Of a DNA stretch of 64,000 nt, positions 1-7,226 are shown one piece after another. The stretch spans positions 1-64,000 of the forward strand of contig NZ_JAKZGO010000014.1 of assembly GCF_022549785.1 (NCBI RefSeq). Direction: 5' to 3'. The notes beneath the pieces were generated by a model, which was given only the letters and a program-made list of their open reading frames with translations, ran no database searches and was not told the origin of the DNA. Made by a program: the position numbers and the translations under genes. The DNA is from Belliella alkalica. GTDB lineage: Bacteria > Bacteroidota > Bacteroidia > Cytophagales > Cyclobacteriaceae. Positions within the stretch are counted from its first letter, which is position 1. The number at the start of each line of letters is the position of its first letter.

Positions 1-1422
1 AATAAACTAATTCCAAGATTATTACTTTCAATAAAATTTAATAAGCCTATTTCATTTTGTGAAAAAATATTTGAGGGATTTACGTAAAGCCCGTATCCAA
101 AATCATGTAAAATCAAATCTCCTTCACTAAAAGGGTCTATCTGGTTAGTTGAAAAATAATTCATAAAATCATTTAGGTTATTAATGCTCAATTGATAAGT
201 TCCTCCAAAAGTGACTACGCCAAAAACGAAATTTTCAATATTGTTAATCAGATTCTCTTGAACCATTGCTCCTAAAGCAAAAATATCAGATAAAGAAAAG
301 ATAGAAAGCATATCAGTTCCTAGGTTATGACTATGGATTAATCCATCAATTGGGGAATTGACTGTTAATCCGTCAAGTGAGCCTGAATTTGGAAGACCTT
401 GAACATATTCATATCCAAAAGTCCCATCTTCGTATCTGTTCATTTTGTAGCCAATTTCATAATTAAAATTATTGGCTGCACTTTTCAAATCGCCCATTTT
501 CATTTTGAAGTCATTATCTGCGATAAGTTGTTGTATTTGCTCACAAAAATCTGCAGGATCTTCATAATGAACACATTCCACATCATATCCCATTATTTGT
601 AATAATGCACAATCGGCAGAAGTTGGTTCTGGTCCTTCAATACCATCATCAAAATCTGGGCAAGGAAGATAATCACCCATATCTCCTGGGTCACCTCCTC
701 AATCCCTGCACAAGGATCATTATCCCCATAGGTAGGAGGGCATTGTTTGTAAAGATATGTTGCTGAAATGATGTTATTGGTAGCTTTATCCCGTAGGATA
801 TAAAAATAATAGACACATCCATCATCTAAAATCCTAGAACCTATCCCTTCGCTCTGCTCCTGAATAGTTACTCCTCTTCCTGTTAAATCTATTCCCTCTA
901 GCTCATTCATATTGACATCTGACCAAACTATCCTAACGCCTTCTGAAGGGTTTCCTTTGAGGTATTGTTCTATGATGGTTTCATGTCTTTCGGCAAGTTG
1001 TCTTAGGGAAAGTGTGCCAGAGATAAGTTCTATTACCCCAGCTCTTGTTAATTCACCTTCTGTATCATATTCAAATACTAATCTACGGATATAATTTTGA
1101 TCTTCGTATTCTCTGTTTATTCTCCTATGAAAAGGAACAATCAGAAAATCTCTTTCTTTTCTTACTCGCTTAGCCTTTCTCCACACAGGGAAGTAGTCTC
1201 CATAATTAATAGTTCTAGCAGAGGCACTTTCAGACTTTCCAAAAGTACTGTTCAGGTCAAAATAGTCCTGAGCCTTTGAAAGAAATTCTCTTTCAGAATG
1301 CATCTGAACAGGTAGCTGATCAGCATCCTCTTGACATGCTACGATGAATATCAGAGCACCGATTAGGACTGCCCATAAGGAAGTCCGAGATAAAAATTGG
1401 GAGGGGTGAATTTTAGTTTCAT
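1..1422 (-). pseudogene. Frameshifted lipoprotein with JAMM-like C-terminal domain, toxin-like (copy 1, runs off the window)
   Basis: Paralogue of the gene at 4188-5737; function not established. From the ATG at 1422 the frame must gain one base in the C-rich stretch at 1401-1407 to enter the long frame (1303-593), which then encodes a lipoprotein-type leader (LIFIVAC) and an N-terminal half closely matching copy 2. A second one-base loss near 690-698 shifts translation out of frame. The continuing frame is open from about 698 to the window edge and keeps the copy-2-like DC-x2-LQ-x-MGYD motif before diverging. That C-terminal part contains IHSHNLG followed by FSLSDIF, resembling the metal-binding HxH...SxxD core of JAMM/MPN peptidases, a fold used in polymorphic toxins. 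Seen: the frames and motifs. Inferred: a toxin-like protein, now broken or phase-off. Confidence 0.6.
1401..1407 (-). repeat. Degenerate C tract at the start of copy 1
   Basis: On the coding (minus) strand the tract reads CCCC-T-CCC, at codons 7-9 after the ATG at 1422. One extra C would join this ATG to the downstream lipoprotein frame. It occupies the place of the pure nine-C run in copy 2 (5711-5719). Confidence 0.6.
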
Positions 1423-1463
1423 ATTATTATATTTTAGTTTTTCAATGTTAAAAAATCATTTTA

Positions 1464-1500
1464 AACTAAAAACCACCCAGTTTAAGGTGTTTTTAGTTTA
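1464..1500. terminator. Hairpin between copy 1 and the histone-like gene
   Basis: AAACTAAAAACCACC pairs with GGTGTTTTTAGTTT around a loop of about 8 nt, with one unpaired base. A-rich and T-rich ends make it a possible bidirectional terminator. A similar hairpin lies upstream of copy 2 (5783-5806), so it may travel with this family. Confidence 0.45.
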
Positions 1501-1512
1501 AGTCTTAACACA

Positions 1513-1692
1513 ATGAACAGATTTGAATCTATCAAAAACATGATTTCCGAAATGGAGGAAGACTTTTCCAAGTTTTATGAAAACGGTAATAAAGCTGCTG
1601 GAACTTGCGTGAGAAATAGTATGAATAACCTGAAAAAAACTGCTCAGGAAATCCGCTTAGAAGTAACAGAGTTGAAGAATTCAAAAAAATAA
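1513..1692 (+). CDS. Histone H1-like (Hc1 family) small basic protein
   Basis: A 59-residue lysine-rich protein starting MNRFESIKNMISEMEEDF and ending LEVTELKNSKK. The central segment KFYENGNKAAGTCVRNSMNNL, followed by AQEIRLEV, fits the short histone H1-like Hc1 proteins found in most Bacteroidota, thought to bind DNA without sequence specificity. Full length for that family. It stands alone on the plus strand inside the minus-strand toxin-like island, with a terminator hairpin after it. The cysteine after AAGT replaces the more usual basic or polar residue. A bystander housekeeping gene, or one carried with the island. Confidence 0.8.
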   Translation: MNRFESIKNMISEMEEDFSKFYENGNKAAGTCVRNSMNNLKKTAQEIRLEVTELKNSKK

Positions 1693-1749
1693 CTGTAGTT
1701 CTAATAAGGGGTTATAATAGCTTGACTATTGGAAAATTGATATAAAAAT

Positions 1750-1786
1750 AAAACCACCTTCAGGTCATAAACATGAAGGTAGTTTT
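1750..1786 (+). terminator. Terminator after the histone-like gene
   Basis: AAAACCACCTTCA pairs with TGAAGGTAGTTTT (one mismatch) around an 11-nt loop, 57 nt after the histone-like stop codon. Confidence 0.65.
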
Positions 1787-1875
1787 GTATATATACTATT
1801 TATTCAATTTTAAATCATATATTTTTTTGATAAATAGAATCTCTTGTACCTTATTAATTTACCATAATTTTAGAT

Positions 1876-2412
1876 TTATGACATCCATAGATGTTTTGTT
1901 AGAAATCTCTCCCATTTTCCATTTTCATTTTTCCTGTAAACAAAGAATCCCCCACCTCCACAATCCATATGGCATACATCTTCCCAATAGATCAAACAAT
2001 ATATATTGTCTCTTGTAAAAGCCGGTGTGGAAATTTTGTAGTATTGGTAATCTATCTGATCTATAAAGTCTACTGCAGGATTTGTTATTTCAATATTTCC
2101 CGAAAGTAAAGATTTATCTATGAGAAAAGGTGTCTTGTACTGATCCCGTAAATAGCTCAAATCAACCCCTTTAAATACTTCCGTTATTTTTATTGTCTTT
2201 CCATTTCTATCAATCCAGTCACCCTTAAGACTATTCTCCCAAAAACCAACCCATAAAGTGTCCGTCTGTTTTGCTAATAAGACGACTTCGAAATGTATGG
2301 CTTTTTCATTTTCTGCGACAACCGAAATCATTTCATGACTTCTTTTTAAATTCCCTTCTTGGTGACAGGCTGTCGCCAACAGGGCCATCCAAATTAGACC
2401 AATTAATCGCAT
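1876..2412 (-). CDS. Small lipoprotein, candidate immunity protein (cassette 3)
   Basis: 178 residues with an N-terminal lipoprotein signal (MRLIGLIWMALLATAC, cysteine at 16), so probably membrane-anchored in the envelope. The C-terminal third has the pattern ISTPAF, Y-x-LIYWED, C-x3-D-CGGGG, NGKWERFL. This pattern is shared with the lipoproteins at 2695-3258 and 3574-4197, while the middle parts differ. Its ATG lies inside the last codons of the orphan tail at 2403-2672 (GCATGCGATTAA read in two frames), implying translational coupling. Similar short proteins with a CG-rich 'CGGGG/GKW' end are common hypothetical proteins of Bacteroidota. The immunity role is inferred from order only. Confidence 0.6.
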   Translation of the reverse strand: MRLIGLIWMALLATACHQEGNLKRSHEMISVVAENEKAIHFEVVLLAKQTDTLWVGFWENSLKGDWIDRNGKTIKITEVFKGVDLSYLRDQYKTPFLIDKSLLSGNIEITNPAVDFIDQIDYQYYKISTPAFTRDNIYCLIYWEDVCHMDCGGGGFFVYRKNENGKWERFLTKHLWMS

Positions 2413-2672
2413 GCTTTTGTTCCTTTTGGTGAAACACTATATTGATTGCTTAGCGTATTTTCTACCCAATTTACTTCAATAATTCTATTCTTGTCAACCT
2501 GACTTTTCCCGTTTAGAAAAACCTCTGTTTGAGTCAAGCCACCCCAAGCCATATCCTTGAAAAATTGATCTCCCAAGGAATTTACATTATACCCCACACC
2601 TATAGCATAGTTTCTCAGTTCGGTAGCGATATCGTTGAGGAATTTTGTTTCAACAAAAGGAGCCTGAGGGCT
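2403..2672 (-). pseudogene. Orphan C-terminal tail of the zincin-type protein (remnant A)
   Basis: This frame encodes VETKFLNDIATELRNYA, then GYNVNSLGDQFFKDMAWGGL, and ends KGTKACD. It is nearly identical to the last third of copy 2 (positions 4188-4470) but lacks the HEKLH metal site and everything before it. It is open from 2672 with no plausible full start. It sits directly upstream of, and overlaps, a lipoprotein gene exactly as the copy 2 tail does. I read it as a displaced C-terminal cassette. Confidence 0.7.
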
Positions 2673-2694
2673 TCAACTACATTCCTATCAGTTT

Positions 2695-3258
2695 TCAGGA
2701 TAACCAAATGCCCACTATCAGAATTCTTTCCCATTTTCCCTTCTCCCTCTTGTAGATCATCAAATCTCCACCCCCACATTCAATTCCGCAGAACTCGGAA
2801 ACATAGATAAGCGCATATTCCTTATTTTCCGAAAATGCTGGAGCCGACACTGAGAAATAAGGGAAAAAGGATTTTTCAAATTCACTCTTGTTGTCCAATT
2901 CTTTTTGACTTACTAGCTGGATATCACTTGTGAAATTCAAATCTATAAAGCTAATACGCCTTTTGAACTGATTAGTGATAAAATCGAATTCATCAGGTTT
3001 GAAAATATCTCTGAGTTCTGGAGACTTATACCTTGGGTTACCATGCATTTGATAAGCCACCAGGTGATCTAGCGTACAAATATACTCATCCATAGTCCTA
3101 CACCAATTGGGATCTGATTCATCAAGCAGATGAATTGGTTTCCCTCTAGATGCAGTTTCCAATACCGCCTCAATCAGATCCATTTCCCAATCCCGCTGTC
3201 TGTCCATTCCACAGGAAACAGTCATAACAAGTATAAACACCACAGAAAGTGTTTTCAT
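2695..3258 (-). CDS. Small lipoprotein, candidate immunity protein (cassette 2)
   Basis: 187 residues with a lipoprotein signal (MKTLSVVFILVMTVSC, cysteine at 16). The C-terminal part reads VSAPAF, YALIYVSEFCGIECGGGDL, GKWERIL, matching the neighbours at 1876-2412 and 3574-4197. The first two thirds are unlike either neighbour. The start lies 6 nt after the stop of the orphan tail at 3265-3505. Envelope-located; function unknown. Immunity to a paired secreted enzyme is the inference. Confidence 0.6.
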   Translation of the reverse strand: MKTLSVVFILVMTVSCGMDRQRDWEMDLIEAVLETASRGKPIHLLDESDPNWCRTMDEYICTLDHLVAYQMHGNPRYKSPELRDIFKPDEFDFITNQFKRRISFIDLNFTSDIQLVSQKELDNKSEFEKSFFPYFSVSAPAFSENKEYALIYVSEFCGIECGGGDLMIYKREKGKWERILIVGIWLS

Positions 3259-3264
3259 AATAGT

Positions 3265-3505
3265 TTAATTATTGCAAGCTTTAATTCCTTGTGGTGCAAC
3301 ATTTCCTTTTGGTTCTCAAGTATTCTCTGCATTTAGCCTATTAATTATTCTAGTTTTATCTGACGCAGATAAACTGTTGAATACGTCCGTTTGAGATAAC
3401 CCTCCCCATGCCATATCCTTGAAAAACTGATCGCTATCTAGTCCATCTATTGGGAATTTCTGTACCAAGCTAGGTAATGCACCGGCTATATCAGCAATTT
3501 GTCAA
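3265..3505 (-). pseudogene. Degenerate orphan C-terminal tail (remnant B)
   Basis: Encodes DIAGALPSLVQKF, then GLDSDQFFKDMAWGGLSQT and ends GIKACNN, clearly related to the copy 2 C-terminus. It carries an in-frame TGA at 3316-3318 and an upstream TGA near 3500, so it is not a functional protein. It is more diverged from copy 2 than remnant A is, which suggests an older displaced cassette. It is followed by the lipoprotein at 2695-3258. Confidence 0.65.
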
Positions 3506-3573
3506 TAGACGGTGCAATCTGCCAGCACACTTTTGTCACAATAGCTTTATGATCGTTATTAGCCCATCTTGGT

Positions 3574-4197
3574 CTATGTCATTGTTAACATCTTTGATAA
3601 AATCCACTTCCATTCTCCATCATCGCATTTTTCAAAAAACAAAAGTGTTGTCCCACCATCGATCATTGGAGCAGAGATGGTAAACCTTTCGCAATATACA
3701 AACGCATACTTGTAGCCCTGAAAGAACACGGGTTTTGACAAGCTATACCAATCCGTTCTTCCAATCTCTGGTGTCTGCCCGTCAACTTTAAACTCTTTAA
3801 GAAGCATCTGGATATATTCATAGGGGACGACCGATACATTTTCGGGAAAATGCTTCTGGCTAAAACGGAAATCGGCTACGCTTTCCCTGCATAACTTCTC
3901 GTAATTTATTTCGTTCAAAAAGTCTGGATTGAAACTTTCAGACTTAAGCAATCCCAATTTGTTGTTTGTTATCAAATCCTCGATAATGCAAGTATCCATA
4001 CCCGCTCTCTTAACCCAGTCAGTCACGGTTCGATTTGAGACAAGTATTGTTTCAACACTGTATCGCACTTCATCCCTTATCAAGGACTTCATTAGGAGTC
4101 TGATCTCCTTCGATTCCCTGTCAGTGCATGAAAGCATTAAGAACAGAGGAAATACCATGAATATAAATCTTTTCATAAAACACAAATTCAATCGCAT
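3574..4197 (-). CDS. Small lipoprotein paired with copy 2, candidate immunity protein (cassette 1)
   Basis: 207 residues. The ATG at 4197 overlaps the copy 2 stop within GCATGCGATTGA, the same overlap as in cassette 3. A second ATG at 4176 (MKRFIFMVFPLFLMLSC) gives a cleaner lipoprotein signal and may be the real start. The C-terminal third has LSKPVF, YAFVYCERF, DGGTTLLFF, GEWKWIL, the family pattern, but lacks the two cysteines before GG seen in cassettes 2 and 3. It would act in the periplasm or envelope next to the zincin-type product. Immunity is inference from gene order. Confidence 0.6.
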   Translation of the reverse strand: MRLNLCFMKRFIFMVFPLFLMLSCTDRESKEIRLLMKSLIRDEVRYSVETILVSNRTVTDWVKRAGMDTCIIEDLITNNKLGLLKSESFNPDFLNEINYEKLCRESVADFRFSQKHFPENVSVVPYEYIQMLLKEFKVDGQTPEIGRTDWYSLSKPVFFQGYKYAFVYCERFTISAPMIDGGTTLLFFEKCDDGEWKWILSKMLTMT

Positions 4198-5669
4198 GCT
4201 GTAATACCCATTGGCGATGCACTACTACTCCCATAGGTTTGAGATCCTCCCGTTAATTCAGCTTTTACTCTGGCATTGATTCTATTTTGCTCAGACATTG
4301 GTTTTGCTTTAAACAGGTTCGTTTCGTGGAGACCACCCCATGCCATATCCTTGAAGTATTGATCCCCCAGAGCATTTACGTTATATCCCACACCTGCAGC
4401 GTAGTTTCTTAGCTCAGTCGCAATATCGTTCAGGAACTTTGTTTCGACATACAGGTTATGATGAACATCATTGGGGTCTGGGCCATATTCGGCTATATAA
4501 CTGGTAAGTAGGCAGTTAAGATCGCAATTTGACGGGTAGTTCTGTTCAAAAAACAAATATGAATGTAACTTCTCGTGAAGAACAGTCCTAGCAAATGATA
4601 GATCAGTGGCATTTTGGTTCACGGATTGGCTGATGGTGATAGTAGCCCATCCGTTGTCCAAATTTTTAGTCGTACAAGCGGTAGCTCCCTGTGGACAATT
4701 GCCATACTGAAATTTCACATTGTAGTTAGCTGGTACAGGTTGATTTCCATTGAATTTTTCAAAAATTCTTTTGAATTCCTGCTGAGTTGAGCCTATTAGG
4801 TCTCTAATGATATTTTTGTGGCAGTCTGTTAAGTTATCCATGTCGATTTGTTCCTCAAGAACACACTCCAAATCATACCCCATCATTTGCAGAAACTCAC
4901 AATCTTCAAGGGTTGGGATTTCTCCACCTATGCCACCATCCAGATCAGGACAGAGAAGATAATCACCTTCGTTATCTGGATCCCAAGATAATCTCAAACC
5001 ACCATTGTCACATGGGATGATGTCTGAGAAGTTTGGTGGTGGACACTCTTTGTAAAGAAAAGTAGCGGAAATGATCATGCCCGTAGCCTGATCAATCAAT
5101 ACATAGAAATAATAAGTACAATTCGCATCTGCTAATCGAGCGGAAGCATTGCTATCTGAGCTAATACCTACTTCATAACCAATTTCTGCCATTGCTTCCA
5201 ATTTATTCATGTTGATATCGGACCAGATTATGCCGATTCCTTCAGAGGGGTTTCCTATGAGGTATTGATCTATGACGGCTTCATGTCTTTCGGCAAGTTG
5301 TCTTAGGGAAAGTGTGCCAGAGATAAGTTCTATGACTCCAGCTCTGAGTAATTCACCTTCTGTACCATACTCGAATACCAATCTACGAATATAATTCTGA
5401 TCTCCATATTCCCTATTCATCCGCCTGTGATATGGAGCTACAAGAAATGTGGCTTTTTTTTCTACCAATTTTGACTTTTCCCATACAGGAAAGTAATCGC
5501 CATAATTGCTGACTCTGCCAGTTTTGCTTTCAGGCTTTCCAAAAGTACTGTTCAGGTCATAATAATCTTTGGCTTTGGCTAGGAGTTCCTTTTGAGAGAG
5601 CTTCTGCTGTGGTTGTTTCACTACATCTTCCTCTTGCACACAGCCCGCAAATACGAGTACAAACAACAA
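4188..5669 (-). CDS. Lipoprotein with C-terminal zincin-like HEKLH domain, toxin-like (copy 2)
   Basis: The long frame gives 493 residues from a TTG at 5669; the leader LFVLVFAGC is a lipobox. A better start is the ATG at 5737, which joins this frame only if the nine-C run at 5711-5719 gains one base. Residues about 25-225 are the domain shared with copy 1 (YFPVW, HRRMNREYGDQNYIRRLVFEY, ISGTLSLRQLAERHE). After a linker with DCEFLQMMGYD, the C-terminal domain carries VLHEKLHSYL (H365, E366, H369), a zinc-peptidase-type HExxH, then the conserved tail FKDMAWGGL. The same HExxH plus 'WGGL' tail pattern occurs at the ends of Bacteroidota polymorphic toxins (from memory). It overlaps the lipoprotein at 3574-4197. 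A secreted metalloenzyme is likely; toxin activity is inference. Confidence 0.6.
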   Translation of the reverse strand: MLFVLVFAGCVQEEDVVKQPQQKLSQKELLAKAKDYYDLNSTFGKPESKTGRVSNYGDYFPVWEKSKLVEKKATFLVAPYHRRMNREYGDQNYIRRLVFEYGTEGELLRAGVIELISGTLSLRQLAERHEAVIDQYLIGNPSEGIGIIWSDINMNKLEAMAEIGYEVGISSDSNASARLADANCTYYFYVLIDQATGMIISATFLYKECPPPNFSDIIPCDNGGLRLSWDPDNEGDYLLCPDLDGGIGGEIPTLEDCEFLQMMGYDLECVLEEQIDMDNLTDCHKNIIRDLIGSTQQEFKRIFEKFNGNQPVPANYNVKFQYGNCPQGATACTTKNLDNGWATITISQSVNQNATDLSFARTVLHEKLHSYLFFEQNYPSNCDLNCLLTSYIAEYGPDPNDVHHNLYVETKFLNDIATELRNYAAGVGYNVNALGDQYFKDMAWGGLHETNLFKAKPMSEQNRINARVKAELTGGSQTYGSSSASPMGITACD

Positions 5670-5710
5670 AAGTAAGTGACCCTTGACTACAAGCCTACCA
5701 AGTTCATAAT

Positions 5711-5719
5711 GGGGGGGGG
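5711..5719 (-). repeat. Nine-C homopolymer tract, candidate phase-variation switch
   Basis: Nine G on the plus strand, nine C on the coding strand, seven codons after the ATG at 5737. With nine C the frame from this ATG stops after 16 codons; with ten C it reads straight into the lipoprotein signal and the long frame of copy 2. Homopolymers of this length near a start codon are the standard slipped-strand contingency design. Confidence 0.65.
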
Positions 5720-5737
5720 AGTAAATATTAGTTTCAT

Positions 5738-6240
5738 ATTATATATTTTAGTTTTCTAATATTAGTCAAATAATTTCAAAAAAAAACACCTACTAGGAGG
5801 TGTTTTCTGGGGTTGATCTTGCTAGATCTAGTGAATTGTTGGAAAAGGTGAAACTTAATATATATTAGATCAACAATAGTAGTCAAGAACTTATTTGTAT
5901 TTTATCTGTATCAACTATCCTTGTAAAAGAATATAAAACTCCTCAATCAATTCTGATTAATGGGTTTTTGAATATAGGTTTTAGCCTTCTACTCATTTTA
6001 GTCCCCAAGTAGATGGGATTGTTGTGGTAGGGTATTTTTCAAGTTTAGTTGTCTTTTTATCTAGTCGACTTTGATATTTCACCTTCTCCTAAACTAAATG
6101 AGCACTCGAAGAGGTCAGTGGCTTCTTACGAAATCCTTTTGGATTCTATAACTGAGGGCTTAATCCTATTGTTTTTAGAGGGTTTGATTTTTTTGTTTTT
6201 AGTCGATAATGTATTTTGTATATATTTTCTAGACAAATTT
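5738..6240. other. Intergenic stretch, no gene recognised
   Basis: Contains the upstream region of copy 2, a hairpin at 5783-5806 and a small palindrome CTAGATCTAG at 5822-5831. Short plus-strand frames here (for example 6049-6279) have low-complexity hydrophobic translations and no recognisable domain. Confidence 0.5.
5783..5806. terminator. Hairpin upstream of copy 2
   Basis: AAAACACCT and AGGTGTTTT form a perfect 9-bp stem with a 6-nt loop, flanked by A and T runs. A possible bidirectional terminator insulating the island. Confidence 0.6.
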
Positions 6241-6813
6241 TTACGGAGCTATCCAATTCATGTCCCACTCTCCTTCTGATTTGGAAAATTCTACACGTAG
6301 GTGCTCCTGTGCATTGAGTTGCAGGGCATCTATGTAGTATGGGGAGATCTTGATGACGGTAAAATTTTCGTCATCCATTGTTTCTGGCCATTGATGGGCG
6401 GCTTCTGGATTTGCTATTCTGCTTCCAGGTGCAATTTGGGGGTTGTACGCTTTTTTTGCCTCACCTTGGACTTTTGACCACATCTTACTGCTCAATTCAT
6501 CTTTTCTGTGAATTGTCGCCAATCCTTTGATCCTAACCTGAACTCGTTTTGAAGGGTGGTACATTAGCAATGCAACTTTTGGATTTGTGTCAGCATGCAA
6601 CACTTTTCTAGTCCTAGCATCACTGAATATATAAAAATTCAGATCATCATCTATTTCTCTCAATACCACACATCTCAAATCTAGGTCTTCGTCGGTCTGA
6701 GTCGCTAATGAAACATATCTAAAGGGATGCTTGCTATCCAAAACACCTCTGTGCAATTCATGCCTGACGGTATGAAATATTTCTGAAAGGGATTCTTGGT
6801 CGTGAAATAACAT
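6241..6813 (-). CDS. Pyridoxamine 5'-phosphate oxidase-like FMN-binding split-barrel protein
   Basis: 190 residues. The order HPFRYVSLATQ, DLRCVVLRE, FYIFSDARTRKV, PKVALLMYHPSKRVQVRIKG, with a tryptophan-rich end (WDMNWIAP), fits the FMN-binding split-barrel superfamily, closest to the Alr4036/PNPOx-like group. True PdxH needs a longer conserved C-terminal arginine/histidine signature that I do not see, so I would not call it pdxH. Its ATG overlaps the stop of the CPXCG gene by one base (TAATG), so the two form a coupled unit. A flavin-dependent oxidoreductase with an unknown substrate is the likely role. Confidence 0.75.
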   Translation of the reverse strand: MLFHDQESLSEIFHTVRHELHRGVLDSKHPFRYVSLATQTDEDLDLRCVVLREIDDDLNFYIFSDARTRKVLHADTNPKVALLMYHPSKRVQVRIKGLATIHRKDELSSKMWSKVQGEAKKAYNPQIAPGSRIANPEAAHQWPETMDDENFTVIKISPYYIDALQLNAQEHLRVEFSKSEGEWDMNWIAP

Positions 6814-6995
6814 TATTGTTCTATTGAATTGGCTTCAAAATAAACTAGTTCACCTTCTTCTACCACAAAATCCACATTTATTGGGTTGCAACAAACCTCA
6901 CAATCTTCAATATATTGTTGCTTTGTAACAGATTGATCCAGCAACATGGATATCTCTGCTGCGCAATATGGGCAAAAGAAAAAGTGTTCGATCAT
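6813..6995 (-). CDS. CPXCG-motif cysteine-rich small protein
   Basis: 60 residues with FFCPYCAAEI near the start and CEVCCNPINVDF in the middle: two CxxC knuckles, a zinc-ribbon. This matches the CPXCG family of small zinc-binding proteins of unknown role that are frequent in Bacteroidota and Proteobacteria. Full length for the family. It is the first gene of a two-gene unit with the FMN-binding protein. Confidence 0.8.
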   Translation of the reverse strand: MIEHFFFCPYCAAEISMLLDQSVTKQQYIEDCEVCCNPINVDFVVEEGELVYFEANSIEQ

Positions 6996-7078
6996 GTATA
7001 TTTAACTTTATATCCTTTTAAAAGTTTGAGTTTGAAGAAAATTTTGTAATCGCATGTTTATACTCCTAAAGATATAAT

Positions 7079-7171
7079 TGACTCAATTAATCTAAATACA
7101 GTCATTTAACTGACTCAATTAATATAAATACAGTCATTATATTGACGTAATTAATCTAAATTCAGTCAATA
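7079..7171. repeat. Three 32-bp tandem repeats upstream of ATPase 1
   Basis: Units start at 7079, 7111 and 7143. Each begins TGAC and ends about 26 nt later in AGTCA, around an AATTAAT core, so each unit is itself a gapped dyad (TGACT/AGTCA; unit 3 starts TGACG). The last unit ends about 55 nt before the ATPase ATG at 7227. The layout suggests binding sites for a dimeric protein spaced by about three helical turns. Confidence 0.75.
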
Positions 7172-7226
7172 TGCTTGCTAAATTTTCAAAATTGAACTTA
7201 CTTTGTGTTGATAAACAGCCTATTGA

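Noticed and set aside
399-602. Plus-strand open frame of 67 codons
   Set aside because: It is the reverse complement of the copy 1 C-terminal frame, which has clear homology to copy 2.
5669-5737. General sequencing error as sole explanation of the frameshifts in the island
   Set aside because: Core genes elsewhere in the window (polA, radA, RND pump, arg genes) are intact over long frames, so errors would have to be confined to this locus; it cannot be fully excluded because homopolymers are error-prone.
6049-6279. Plus-strand open frame of 76 codons
   Set aside because: Low-complexity hydrophobic translation, no start context, no relation to a known family; overlaps the end of the split-barrel gene.
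6241-6813. PdxH (pyridoxine 5'-phosphate oxidase)
   Set aside because: Lacks the conserved C-terminal PdxH signature; fits the broader split-barrel family.
7079-7171. Possible CRISPR array
   Set aside because: Units are adjacent with no unique spacers, only three copies, and no cas genes nearby.
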